From positions 67,236,041-67,300,040 of the forward strand of contig CM077598.1 in assembly GCA_039654915.1 (NCBI GenBank): a stretch of DNA of 64,000 nt, read 5' to 3'. Positions within the stretch are counted from its first letter, which is position 1. The number at the start of each line of letters is the position of its first letter. Source of the DNA: Aquilaria yunnanensis (taxonomy: Eukaryota > Streptophyta > Magnoliopsida > Malvales > Thymelaeaceae). The translations under genes and the position numbers were made by a program. This document shows positions 45,256 through 56,922 of this stretch, piece after piece. The notes beneath the pieces were generated by a model. It saw nothing but the letters and a program-made list of their open reading frames with translations, ran no database searches and was not told the origin of the DNA.

Positions 45256-46190
45256 GTCTTTTGAACCGATTTAGATGGAACTCGGTTTAGTGTAAAAGCA
45301 GCTGTCTCTAGAGCATGTCCGTCAAAGGAGTTTGGAAGGTCAGCTTGACTCATCTTAGAACGAACCATGTCTAACAGAGTTCGATTTCTTCTTTCAAATA
45401 CACCATTCCATTGAGGTGTACCTGGTGGAGTGAGTTGTGATACTATACAACACTCATTCAGATAGTCAAGGAATTATCGATCCAAGTACTCTCCACCTCG
45501 ATCTGATCGAAGCACTTTGATACTCTTCTTGAGTTGATTCTCTACTTCATTTTTGAATTCTTTGAACTTTTTAAAGAATTCTAACTTATGTCTCATGAGA
45601 TACACATAGCCATATCTGCTGAAGTCATCAGTGAAAGTAATGAAGTATTGAAAACCTTCTCTAGGGCCACATACATCACTACGTATGAGTCCTAGTAAGT
45701 CATTAGCCCTTTCACTTTGCCTTGTGAATGGGGCTTTAGTCATCTTGCCCAACAAACATGACTCACATGTCTCATATGATTCAAAAATCAAATAAGTCCA
45801 AGAGTCCATCCTTATAGAGCTTGGATATGCGGTCTCGTTTACATGGTCCAAGTGACAGTGCCAGAGATAGGTCGGGTTCAAATCATTTAATTTGACATTC
45901 TTGGTTTTCACATTATAGATTGGATCTTCGAGGTCTAGAACATACAACCCATTGCTAAGTTGAGCACTGCCATAAAAGATTTCATTCAAAAAAATAGAAC
46001 AACACTTTTCCTTTATTATCAATGAAAAACCTTTCTTGTCCAAACAAGAAACAAAAATCAAATTCCTACTAATAGTAGGCGCAAAGTAGCAGTTGTCAAA
46101 TTCTAAAACTAATCCACTAGGTAAAGTGAGAACATAAGTCCTTATGGCGAAGGCAGCAACCCTTGCTCCATTTCCAACACGTAGGTCCAC
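45256..46190 (-). pseudogene. copia integrase and protease end, degenerate
   Basis: Open segment 46190-45474 includes LVLEFDNCYFAPTISRNLIF, the zinc region LWHCHLDHVNE (the second His is preserved, the LGH motif altered to LDH) with CESCLLGKMTKAPF, FITFTDDFSRYGYVYLMRHK and LRSDRGGEYLDR (catalytic Asp). A TAA follows at the left end. Lacks the STQA residues present near 58790 in the complete copy, a small deletion. Confidence 0.87.
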
Positions 46191-47158
46191 TTCACCTCAG
46201 GCCAATCTTCTACTTCTACTTAGATCCTTCACGTTTGCACAAATGTGAGATCCACATCCAGTATCCAATACCCAAGATGAAGAAGTAGAAAATTTAGCCT
46301 CTATAACAAAAATACCTGAAGTGGAAGTCTTACTTCCCATTTCCTTAGCAAGCTCTATCTTGTAGAGCTTGCAGTTGCGCTTCCAGTGTCCAGGTTGTTT
46401 ACAATGGAAGCACTCCCCTTCCTTTACCACACCACCCTTTGGTTTTAGTGTAGCTGAAGAAGAATTAGCATTGGACTTTCCATTAGCTTTATCCTTCTTC
46501 TTGTTGGCTTTTCCCTTTCCTTTGCCCTTTTGAACCATCAAAATGGGCTTAGCCTTCTTAAGGTTTTGCTCAGTAGTTCTCAACATGTTGAGCAATTCAG
46601 GAAGGGGTTTGTCAAGGTCGTTCATGTTATACTTCATGACGAACTGATTGTAGCTTTCAGGCAACCATTGTAAGACTACATCAACAGCCAACTCTTTCTG
46701 AAGAGCAAATCCCAAATTCTCAAGATTCTCAATGTACCCAATCATCTTGAGCACATGAGGACCCATGGGACTTCCCTCAGACATCTTGCACTGAAACAAT
46801 GCCTTAAAGGTCTCAAACCTCTCATGCCTAGCTTGCTCTTAGAAAAGCATTTTGAGATGTTCGATCATATCGAACGCCCCCATGTTCTCATGTTGCTTAT
46901 GAAGCTCAGATTCCATGGTAATAGCAAGAGGCATGCAACATCCAAAGCATCATCAGAATGCCTCCTGTGAGCATCCCTTTCAGCTTTTGGAGCAGTGGCA
47001 GCAGGCTCATTCAGAATGGGCTGCTCTAGGACATAAGCCGTTCTCTCTTGCTTGAGGACTATCCTCAAGTTTCGGTACCATTTGAGAAAGTTGGTCCCAT
47101 TCAGTTTTTCCTTCTGAAGGATCAATCGCAATGAAAGTGTTGATGTGTTTTGTGCCAT
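46191..47158 (-). pseudogene. copia gag with zinc knuckle and protease start
   Basis: Starts with a plausible initiator ATG at 47158 in the context AACCATGGC (MAQNTSTLSLRLILQKEKLN). Retrotransposon gag features FLKWYRNLRIVLKQE, a frameshift near 46865, then MSEGSPMGPHVLKM and LPELLNMLRTTEQNLKKAK in frame with CFHCKQPGHWKRNC (CCHC) and VLDTGCGSHI (protease DTG). Gag and protease are in one frame from 46799 to 46197, unlike the complete copy, which has a frameshift there. Confidence 0.88.
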
Positions 47159-48671
47159 GGTTATCTACAACAGTAAATAGGCAGTGTAAGAGTCATGTAT
47201 TTTAATTCATTTAATAAGGACTTTTATTAAATGATACTTCCACTATTTTCCTCAAAATAATAACCCTCGATAGTATTTCGGAACACCTCAGCGCTAAGGT
47301 ATTCTAGTGGGCCAAGATCCATATTTGACCATAACCTGAGTCAGCTTTGGCTTTTCTCTCAAGTTACAGCTATTTATGGAGGCAACTCCTTGCCAATTGC
47401 ATCTTATGCAACTCTTGGATAGTTGGGTGAACAACACTTGTCCAAGCTCATCTCATGAACTTAAGCCCAACTTTATGCCTCTAAGTCCCTAATCCTATTA
47501 GGATGACTTAGTTAAGTCAGACCCAAAGTTAGCAATTCGGATATCATTATTATCCCATCACGCCGTACCAAGATGAACATAAGTGCTTTGCTTTGGCAAA
47601 CCCACTTAATGTTGATCAAAGTCTTGACGAGTGCCAACATTTGGAAGGCATCACATTTAATGACTTAATATTTGTTTGAGGGATTTTTTTTTATCTCACC
47701 AATTTGTTATCTCCGGTTGTCTTATACATGCATCACATACAAATATAAAACATGCATCTCATGCTTACAAGAAAGTAAACGTGACATGATTATAGCCCAA
47801 ACTATGTGATATTCTCAAGCCAATGAGAATATCATAAAAGCCTAAGAAAAGAAAAGGGTCTTCACAAGCTCTTTCTCTTCCTTTGTTGGTTGCCTCTTTT
47901 GTTGTCACCTCCTTGGACATACCACCTTGGATGATCCCATAATGTACCATTACATCAATAATAGAAACCTCGAGTTACATTTGAGGGGAGTAAGGTGAGA
48001 AGAGAATGTGAAATGAGAGTAACAAGAGAAGGCACGACTCGCAGGCCGTATTTACAAGTACAACCAATCAAGGGCTATAACCATGCACCATGCTTCAACC
48101 ATCAATCAGCATAACATGCCAAATCTCATCCAACAAATGCATGCCAATTTTTGTGAGTTGATTAACCAGTTTTTATTTATGTGGTGCTTCACATACGGCA
48201 GTCCCACTGGCCAGTCACTAGGCGGTGGTTTCGCTGACTGATCAGCGGACCAGGTCAAGGCGGGCCACCCTTATGGGGGGTTGCGAGGGGGGCAGCACCC
48301 CCCAGGCGCAAAAAATTGTCTTACAATTGCTTAACCTGAGATGTTCTATTTCGAGAAAGTAGGCACCCGAGACTCCTCCATCCGTGCCACCAAAAATACC
48401 TTACTTTCGGTGCCCAAATAGGCCGAATTTGAACCAAGCTAGGATTTGTGCAACTATTGCAAGAATCCTAATCCATATAAGTATCTCATCCCAATCAATT
48501 TTGGGTTAATCTCATTAACCAATTAGTGTCATTTCTTCATATATGTCATATGTTCATTACGAGTTCCGGTTTCATGCATCATGAATCAATCTAATTAATC
48601 ATGGATGAAAGAAACCGAACACATAACATCATGTGATTCAACATTCAATCTCGATTTAGGGTTTCAGCAGT
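47159..48671 (-). other. copia untranslated leader (composite copy)
   Basis: About 1.5 kb between gag ATG and PBS, homologous to 60297-61800. It has a GC-rich patch near 48190-48310 that corresponds to the palindromic patch of the complete copy but with substitutions. No gene seen; 47765-47950 is an incidental ORF. Confidence 0.75.
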
Positions 48672-48684
48672 ATCTCTGATACCA
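48672..48684 (-). other. copia primer-binding site (composite copy)
   Basis: On the minus strand TGGTATCAGAGAT, one base after the 5' LTR end. Complementary to the 3' end of initiator tRNA-Met (canonical TGGTATCAGAGC). Confidence 0.85.
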
Positions 48685-48685
48685 C

Positions 48686-50102
48686 TGTAGGGTTTTGAGA
48701 GCCAAACAGCGTCGCAGAATTTAACCGAAACCCTCCAGGATCCAAGTGAAACCTGGTAAATTGGGTGTTCGAAAATTTTCATACTTAATTTTAGGTTAAG
48801 ATCTCTCACTCAACTATAGAGTCGAATCACAAAACCTGAATAGTTGACGTGTTCAAGCTCTCTATGGTATCCACACGAGCCTCTTGGGATCACCACGCTT
48901 CCACCACATCCCGGCAGATACATTTCTCTTGCACTCACAGTGCTAGCTTGCGTCCTCCAAGGAATTGCAAGAGAAGAGTGCGGCTGTCCTTTTGGGAGGC
49001 TAGGGCAAGGAGACCTACGAATTTCTCACTAAAAGTTGTATTTATAGTGAGACTCAACTTCCAGGCCTAATGGGTTTCAAAGCCCTAATCTAATTAGGCT
49101 TTAATTCTGGGCTTAATAATGGCTCAACTATTGGGCTCATTATTAATACAAAATTATTGTGAAACAAAAACCCAAATTATTAGCTCATGCACTCTAATGA
49201 TCCAAATAGCTCTATGTGTGCAACCCAATAGGCTCTTACCACGTTGGCAATGATCATAAATCACATTTATGTTCATAAGCAATGAGTGGTGTCTAGCAAC
49301 ACATCATTGCTACCCAAGTGACAAGATTGTCAGTGATTCGACTAAACCTTTATGATCATTACCGATATATGGCATTGTCCTTTTATCCAAGATATCAAGA
49401 CTAAGCACGAGACATGGAATGTGTCACTCTCGTATAGTGCTATCTTTGGTTTCTTGATTACCGAGTAGACCAACTTAAACTGATGACATTGATATCGTAT
49501 ATCAACTCATTCGAGCATGGCCATGCATTTTTCTAAATCTCACTCTATCAAGGGGCCCGAAGATATCACTCCTGTTACATAGGAGGGACAAATCCCATCT
49601 TGATCATACAAATTCCTCTGCATGATATGTGACATACCCAATGACCTCCTTCAAGTTCACTCAGTTACGAGCAAGAAAGGAAAGTATCAAAGTATGTGTC
49701 TCACATGCAGGGAACCTTGATGATCTTAGGTCGAAGGACTACATATACCATGATCACTATGAGAATCACTTATGACAGTCATATAATGATCCATGTAGTG
49801 TTCTCATGGTGGGTTGGTCCAGTACACAAGTTCTCCAACTTGTACCCATATGTAAACTACATATCTCATATTAGTCTCCACATATGCTAGTCGTTATGTA
49901 TTATTACAACCCGCTCCACAATAATACTGGACTAGGGATGTTTAAGAATATCATTATTCTAGGGTTACAATTATGTTTATTATGTTATGTAGAAGCATAA
50001 CAACAAGCATAATTGCTGGATTAATGCCTTAATAAAATATCATGACGCAATGTGCAAAAAATACAATCATCTCATGATTGGCTTTTGGGCACAACACTAA
50101 CA
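48686..50102 (-). repeat. copia 5' LTR (composite copy)
   Basis: 1417 bp, starts TGTAGGGTTTTGAGAGCC, ends CACAACACTAACA. Adjacent to the PBS on the left and to the Tekay leader on the right. Confidence 0.94.
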
Positions 50103-50123
50103 CTATGTACATGTATAAACCAT

Positions 50124-50135
50124 GCTCTGATACCA
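50124..50135 (-). other. Tekay primer-binding site
   Basis: On the minus strand TGGTATCAGAGC, five bases after the end of the 5' LTR (50141). Exact match to the usual initiator tRNA-Met PBS. Only about 20 bp of Tekay leader remain beyond it. Confidence 0.9.
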
Positions 50136-50140
50136 ACTTC

Positions 50141-52629
50141 TGTTACCCACTTTGGGGTAGTCCAGTTATGGTTCCAAAACTGTGCATTTAGACTCCCAGG
50201 ATTGGTAATGTTCTGTAGGCCATCAGAACACTACCCTTAGTGTGCATACCCAAGTGGCCCTCTTGGGCACTATGTAAACACATGCATATTGGTCCAACCA
50301 TGACACACATATTCACATTTCATGCACACCATGGCAGCAAGGAAGGAAAACACTAGCACAAGTCTTAGTTTTGGCTTCCACACATTAGGCAATCTTGTTA
50401 AGTTCTAGTGACTGGCTATTGCACCTGTAACTTCCACTAATAAACTGTATCATTCTAGCCACATACCCCCTGTTTTATTTTCTCAATTTTCAAGTAGATA
50501 CCTAGAGAAAACCAATGAATTTTGTTTTACATCAATAGCCCACCTATGGACCAAGTTATGGATTTTTTAAGTTGGTTACAAAATTCTGACCAAATGAAGA
50601 GTAACTCAGCCAAATTTGCAACATCATATCTTTGGGTACAGCGCTCTAAATCTAGAAATTGAAAATATAAGTTAACCCTCTAGATTTCCTCTAGGTGTGG
50701 TCAAAATTTCATACCAAGATTCATTCTACACAGGGAGATATTAAACTTTAGGTCCAGAGTCAAAATTCTGGCAACTTTTGGACCATTTTGTCCATACAAT
50801 TTTTCCAAACCATGCAAACACTTCATTCACAAGGGGGAAGACCTCCAAGGCTATCCCATATATGTCCATTACACATATGAATTACATTCCCTTTATTTTA
50901 TGAACTTTATGTTGTCAAAGCAGAATTTACAAGTAAGCAGCCCATCATTTACACTTAGGCAGCTTTGCACCACATCACTTACATAGCCAAAACATTACTC
51001 AAATGTTCACATACTTGTCTCATTTTACATACACTACATGTAAATGTATACATGCACTACAATATGGCCTTAACTCAGCTAATACGCACCCTAGGTTACA
51101 GGAGGTCCTGAGACACAATGGACTCCAAAAACAGGATGCTGGACAGCTACTGCACAACACAATAAGTACCACCATTAAAAATACCAAATGTGCTCCTCAA
51201 ATCCCCAAAATTTCCAGATCATAACTAGACATATGGAAGTTCATGTACCTGAAATTTCAGATAAAAAATAAAATGAAAAAGGTTAGTTTCAAGGTGATCT
51301 TTCAGCTGGACCTGAAATGACAGAATTGAGGGGAGTAAGTTTCATTGAGAAACTTAGTAAGGGTAGCACTTGGATTCAATAGCCAATGTAACCATCATTA
51401 AAACCTGCATCCAAAGACATTAAAACACAAAAACCACAATGCATATATACAAGATATAGCAACCAAATGCAGTAGCCAAACATAAACAACAAACACATGA
51501 AATGTGGCAGCAACATATCCCATAGGTTAGTCCATAAAACACATAATAAACATAGCTAAATCACTATGGCAGCCCTCCTCAAGCTAATGCTTGGTCTTAC
51601 AAGGATTTTAACAGTAGTTAGTACTAAGTTTGGACTCTAGAAACCCTCACTTTACTGCCATCATTGTTCACTTCACACTAGGTCACAAAACATTCAATAA
51701 GTGCACTCCCCTCACTAAGCTTGGTTCATCAAGCTCATGGCTCTCTTCCAAACTTAGCCCTAGCTCCATGGATGTTTGAAAATTTCAGAAAATAGTGCAT
51801 GAGAGTAAGAGAACCCTTACCAAAGTGGGTAGGCTAAAAATCAAGTTTGATCCTTGAAGTATGCAAGAAATAGCTCTAGTTTGCTTCCAATTGCTTCCTT
51901 TTGCTTTCAATTTCAATCAATTGCAAGTTTGAAGGTGTGGTGGCTATGGAGGAAGTATGGCTGTATTCTTGGGCTGGGGGAGGACGAAAATGAGAGAGGG
52001 ATAAGTGATTTGGCCACTTAAATGGCCTTAAATGAGCTTAAGGGCACCAAAACACACTTAACAAGCTTAACCTTGCTTTATGTCATTTTCCTTCTCACTA
52101 ATTATGGTTTCTTTGTCTTAAAATCATTGGTACACATGTGCCCAAAATTTTTGACTAATTATCAAGTCTTGGCTGCCTCCCCCATGGTTGGATAACCCCA
52201 CAATTCCACCCTTAGACTTAAGTCAAAAGCTTGAACACCTTAAGGTTTACACTAGGACATTTAGGTCCTTATTGCCTTTAGTGTTTCCTTTGTCCCAACT
52301 TGTCTTCCATGAACAATTTGGTCCTCCAATAGCACTTTCATACCATTCATATCCTTCCCATAACTCTCCAAGTCTCTTTCTTGAGATTTTTGCAATTGAG
52401 TACCAGAATTTTTAAAACCTTACAAAAAAGTCCATAGGTTGCTTGACAAAGAAGAAATCCTTAAGGCTTTTCTTGGGGACCAAATTACCAACTTGGAACA
52501 CTTTTAAGGAGCTGTTGATCATACCTTTTATCCCCTACACTACAATCACTATGGTGAGAATTACACAATATAATGGTTTTTAGCGATTATGACACACTTG
52601 TAATTCTCCCATTTTGTGAGGTGGTAACA
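50141..52629 (-). repeat. Tekay 5' LTR
   Basis: 2489 bp, TGTTACCCACTTTGGGG...GAGGTGGTAACA, collinear with 37792-40284 at nearly the same length. Flanked on the right by Tat LTR sequence starting GTCGTGATC. Confidence 0.92.
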
Positions 52630-52992
52630 GTCGTGATCTAAGACAAGCTGTAGCAGGAGGCCTCCCCCTAGGGACCTCCTATACATACCTGTGGAGTACT
52701 TTGGCACGGGAGAGAACAAGAAAGAAAGATAAAACTCTAGTCGTTATCTGCTCTTCATTCCTTCTTACTTTCATCCTAAAAAGACTAACTTGAGTGTCGG
52801 AGGCTCCTCCCCTGGAATCACACTCCAGGGAGTCTTTAACCTTTGTTTTACTAAGTCTTGCAGCCACATCCTCACCAGAAACTCCTTTCAAAGGCACCTT
52901 CTTCACTTGAGGGTTATTTACAAACACCTTCATACCGGAAGTCCCGTTCGCAGCTACACCATGTCACATAACAAAGATGCCGCTGGGCACCA
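52630..52992 (+). repeat. Tat C 3' LTR, segment 3 (end)
   Basis: Matches 21816-22116 of the shared Tat LTR: GTCGGAGGCTCCTCCCC against ATCGGAGGCTCCACCTC, CATACCGGAAGTCCC, and AAGATGCCGCTGGGCACCA at the end. After 52992 similarity stops, so this is the right end of the Tat array. Confidence 0.82.
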
Positions 52993-54923
52993 CCTATGGC
53001 CTTGAGCTAGCATATGAAGGTGCTTGAAAATTGTTAAGGTGAGTACCAGTAAATGGTGTAGGATGTAGTAACTCTAAAAAATGAGTTAGATGAATTGATG
53101 ACACGAGATTGTGAGGTAGAGGTTGGCTCATCCAACCTAGTAGGAGCATAGGTGGCATGCCCATAGTGCAAAGGTCAAGCTAAAACCAAGGAACAAGAAT
53201 GGATCATGAGGAGAAGGGCTAAGGTCGACGGGTGCAAAGAGTGCATCATTCTTAATTTACACCTAGGAAGTGTTGCCAATGGTGCGAGTGGTCATCGGAC
53301 AAGTCTCATGTTTGGGCTTGGTTAAGTTAAGACCAACCTAGAAAGCTTGTCCCCAATAGCTGTTGCCATAAGGAGTTGACCTAGTGCACCAAAGCAGTAG
53401 TTTGAGCTTTACTTGGCTAGTCATGCGGTCAAGGTAGGCGGCCACTAGCCGAATGTGACAAGTAGCCATAGTGAACTCATGCGCAGTGCATGGCTAGTGT
53501 GAGGTAAGTCTTTAACCTTTCACTAATAGTCTAGTTACTTTGTTGGAGTTCTGGCATCAGTTTACTCATGTAGTCTTCCTTGGCACGTTGGGTAGTCATT
53601 TTTGACGGGGTTAAGGGGTAACCCATGTGCATTAAAAACCTAATGATGCACCAAGTATTGGGTTAATACCCAACACCCTAGAACCCACTTGCTAGTATGT
53701 GAAACCGCATAAGTAGAGGCGTAAATGCCATAGATTGGAAATGTTCCAGAGTTCCACAAGTTGTCTTCTTGCATGAGTTAGCTCAGTGGTCTAGTTGATA
53801 GTGAATGACTGGCTAGTTGAATGGATGAGTTCCTTAGAAAGAACCAAGCAATAGAGTTGTTTAGTCAGATATTGCAAAGGTAAGTAAGAAAGTTTTAATT
53901 TTTATTTCTAATCATGGAATGTAGGTGTCACCCTAGAAGAAGCAAGATGCAAGGAACTCATTTAGGGGTACGTAGATGGATGGGTTTATCCATTTGCTAG
54001 CTATAAACCCTGGGGTTAAGCCAATAGGAGTATAGTCATTGCTAGGGTTCAGCTTGACTACAAGAAGGCACTAAGAGGACCTGAGCAATAAGAAGGACTA
54101 CCATGGACCAAGGGATAGTGGGTGACCTGAGCTTATCACCCTAACGTTAAGTGGGGTCGAGGGCCATTGAGTTGACTTGTGGAAGAAGAGATACCCGACT
54201 AGTGAAACTAGCCGACTAGGTAGAGGACTAAGTCCTAAGTGGAATCAAGAACACTGTGGTGATCACTTGATGCTTTATGTTAGTGCTAGTAAGCTAGCGG
54301 AACATTGAACTATCACGTCTGAATGACCAAGTGATGCCAGAAATGGGACACTTTGCCTTAACCCTATAGGGAAGTTTCTGAAGAGCACCCGTGAAGGAGA
54401 GTTCACTATGACTAGTTGAAAGATGACTCACAAGTAGCCATAGGGTGAAGTAATCTCCCACCTAGTTGGGTGTTATACTCAGTAATCAAAGTGCCAGGTC
54501 TAGTATAGGGACAGTTATGCTCATGCATCTATTTTATGATTTTGGTGGTTGTCATGTTTACCGAAGCAAATAGAAGTCAACAGTTGCAATCCTAGTCTGT
54601 GAGGATACTAGTTGAGCTTGTTAAAGCCTAGAGTTAGAGCATTTCACTTAACCCAAGTGCCTTGTAAGGGGAAGGCTAGTTACTTGCAAGGTTTGTTAAG
54701 GGCTAATATGTGTGCTAAGTAAATTAGCCATGGATGAGCCATCTGAGAGATTTTACATGGCTAACCATCTCCTGATAGTTAATTGAAGTCATGGTGAAAT
54801 GGGCTGCCCACCAGGAAGGTAAGTTAATGTGGCGAAAGCCATGAGTGCATCATTTCGAGGTGAGAACGCTACAGTGTAGTCATGGTATGGTAGTTAAGTA
54901 TTGAGGGCAGAGATGGTTCTTTG
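52993..54923. other. Unrecognised flanking DNA, no gene
   Basis: About 1.9 kb with no ORF of note and no similarity I can see to the three retroelement families. Both strands carry frequent stops. It continues after the copia insertion at 63236. CTTTG at 54919-54923 is the left target duplication of the complete copia element. Could be an old, eroded repeat or ordinary intergenic DNA. Confidence 0.5.
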
Positions 54924-56340
54924 TGATGGGTTTCGGGAGCCAAACAGCGCAGCGGAATTTAACCGAAACCCTCTAGGATCCAAGTGAAACGGGGTAAACC
55001 GGGTGTTTGAAAATTTCATACCTAATTTTAGCTTGAGATCTCTCACTCAACTGTAGAGTAGAATCACAAAACCTGAACAGTTGACGTGTTCAAGCTCTCT
55101 ATGGTATCCACACGAGCCTCTCGCGATCACCACGCTTCCACCACGTCCCGGCAGATGAGTTTCTCCTGCGCTTGCAGTGCTAGCTTGCGTCCTCCAAGGA
55201 ATTGCAAGAGAAGAGTGCGGCTGTCCTTTTGGGAGGCTAGGGCAAGGAGACCTGTGAATTTCTCACTTAAAAGTTGTATTTATAGTGAGACTCAACTTCC
55301 AGGCCTAATGGGTTTCAAAGCCCTAATCCAATTAGGATTTAATTTCAGGCTTAATAATGGCTCAACTCCTTGGCCCATTATTAATACGAAATTAAAATGA
55401 AACCATAACCCAAATAATTAGCCCATGCACTCTAATGAGCCAAATAGCTCTATGTGTGCGACCCAATAGGCTCTTGCCATGTTGGCAATGATCATAAATC
55501 ACATTTATGATCATAAGCAATGAGCGGTGTCTAGCAACACATCATTGCTACCCAAGTGACAAGATTGTCGGTGAATCGACTAAACCTTTATGATCGTCAC
55601 CGATATATGCCATTGTCCCTTTGTCCAAGATATCAAGACTAAGCACAAGACATGGAATGTGTCACTCTCGTATGGCCCAATCTTTGGTTTCTTGATTACC
55701 GAGTAGACCAACTTAAACTGACGACATTGATATCCTATATCAACTCATCGGAGGATGGCCATGCATTTTCTAAGTCTCACTCTATCAAGGGGCCCAAAGA
55801 TATCACTCCCGTTACACAGGAGGGACAAATCCCATCTTGATCATACAAATCCCTCCGCATGATATGTGACATACCCAATGACCTCCTTCAAGTTCACTCA
55901 GTTACGAGCAACAAAGGAAAATATCAAAGTATGTGACTCACATGTAGGGAACCTTGATGATCTTAGGTCGAAGGACTACATATACCATGATCACTATGAG
56001 AATCACTTATGACACTCATATAACGATCCATGAAGTGTTCTCATGGTGGGTCGGTCCAGTACACAAGTTCTCCAACTTGTACCCATATGTAGACTACATA
56101 TCTCATATTAGTCTCCACATATGCTAGTCATTATGTATTATTGCAACCCGCTCCATCATAATACTAGACTAGGGACGTTTAAGAATATCATTATTCTAGG
56201 GTAACAATTATGTTTATTACGTTACGCAGAAACAAAACAACAAACAAAATTGCTGGATTAATGCCTCAATAAAATATCATGACTCAATGTGCAAAAATAC
56301 AATCATCTCATGATTGGCCTTTTTGGGCACAACACTAACA
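54924..56340 (-). repeat. copia 3' LTR (complete element)
   Basis: 1417 bp, TGATGGGTTTCGGGAGCC...CACAACACTAACA. The terminal TGTT is altered to TGAT. Adjacent PPT at 56341. Confidence 0.95.
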
Positions 56341-56919
56341 ATCTCCCACTTGCACTAAAATCCAATCATCCATGTATCTAATACCGATGGACCTAGAATG
56401 GCTATCATGCTTCTGCTGCGTAAGGGGCTTTGTTAGTGGATCAGCAATGTTGCTGTCTGTCGAAGTCCTACATATCCTTACATCACCCCTCTCGATGATC
56501 TCCCTAATGAGATGATAGCGTCGGAGTATGTGTTTGGATCGCTGGTGAGATCGAGGTTCCTTAGCCTGTGCGATTGCTCCATTATTGTCACAATAGAGCT
56601 CTATCGGGTCAACAATGCTTGGAACCACTCCAAGTTCAGTGATGAACTTCTTGATCCAAACTGCCTCCTTCGCAGCATCAGAGGCGGCAATGTACTTAGA
56701 TTCTGTTGTAGAGTCAGCTACTGTCTCTTGCTTTGAACTCTTCCAGCTCACAGCACCACCACCAATACAAAACACATAACCAGATTGCGATCTAAAATCA
56801 TCCTTATCGGATTGGAAGCTTGCATCGGTGTAACCCCTTACAACGAGCTGATCTTCACCTCCAAAGACCAAGAATGCATCGTTAGTCCTTCGTAAGTACT
56901 TAAGAATGTTCTTAACAGC
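56335..56919 (-). pseudogene. copia RNase H (separated by a stop)
   Basis: Open segment 56871-56335 contains VVRGYTDASFQSDKDDFRSQ (Asp), SGYVFCIGGGAVSWKSSKQE (Glu region), STTESKYIAASDAAKEAVWI and LYCDNNGAIAQA (Asp). A TAG at about 56920-56922 separates it from RT in the same reading frame (56923 to 56871 is a multiple of three). The wild-type residue there is probably Trp. The open segment ends just inside the LTR. It would degrade RNA in the RNA:DNA hybrid. Confidence 0.9.
56341..56351 (-). other. copia polypurine tract
   Basis: On the minus strand AAGTGGGAGAT immediately before the 3' LTR, the usual copia PPT form. Confidence 0.88.
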
Positions 56920-56922
56920 TGT

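Larger units (their letters stand above)
41169..50102 (-). mobile_element. Composite rearranged copia element, no matching TSD
   Basis: LTR 41169-42584, pol fragment 42585-43840, a copia solo LTR 43841-45255 inserted in pol, pol and gag 45256-47158, leader to PBS 48672-48684, LTR 48686-50102. Flanks GTAAA (41164-41168) and CTATG (50103-50107) do not match. The RNase H-PPT end present in the complete element (56341-57104) is missing, so the left LTR abuts RT directly. Confidence 0.88.
37792..52629 (-). mobile_element. Tekay-type chromovirus element with composite copia inside, TSD GTCAT/GTCGT
   Basis: LTRs at 37792-40284 and 50141-52629, PPT at 40285-40298, PBS at 50124-50135, and only the end of pol (about 40320-41168) remaining. 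Flanks GTCAT (37787-37791) and GTCGT (52630-52634) match at four of five bases. Everything between 41169 and 50102 is copia-derived. The chromodomain-like tail and tRNA-Met PBS suggest the Tekay/Del lineage. It cannot be autonomous: gag, PR, RT and RNase H are gone. Confidence 0.88.

Noticed and set aside
50124..50135. tRNA-like matches TGGTATCAGAGC near 48684, 50135 and 61812
   Set aside because: These are primer-binding sites next to 5' LTRs. No tRNA cloverleaf surrounds them.
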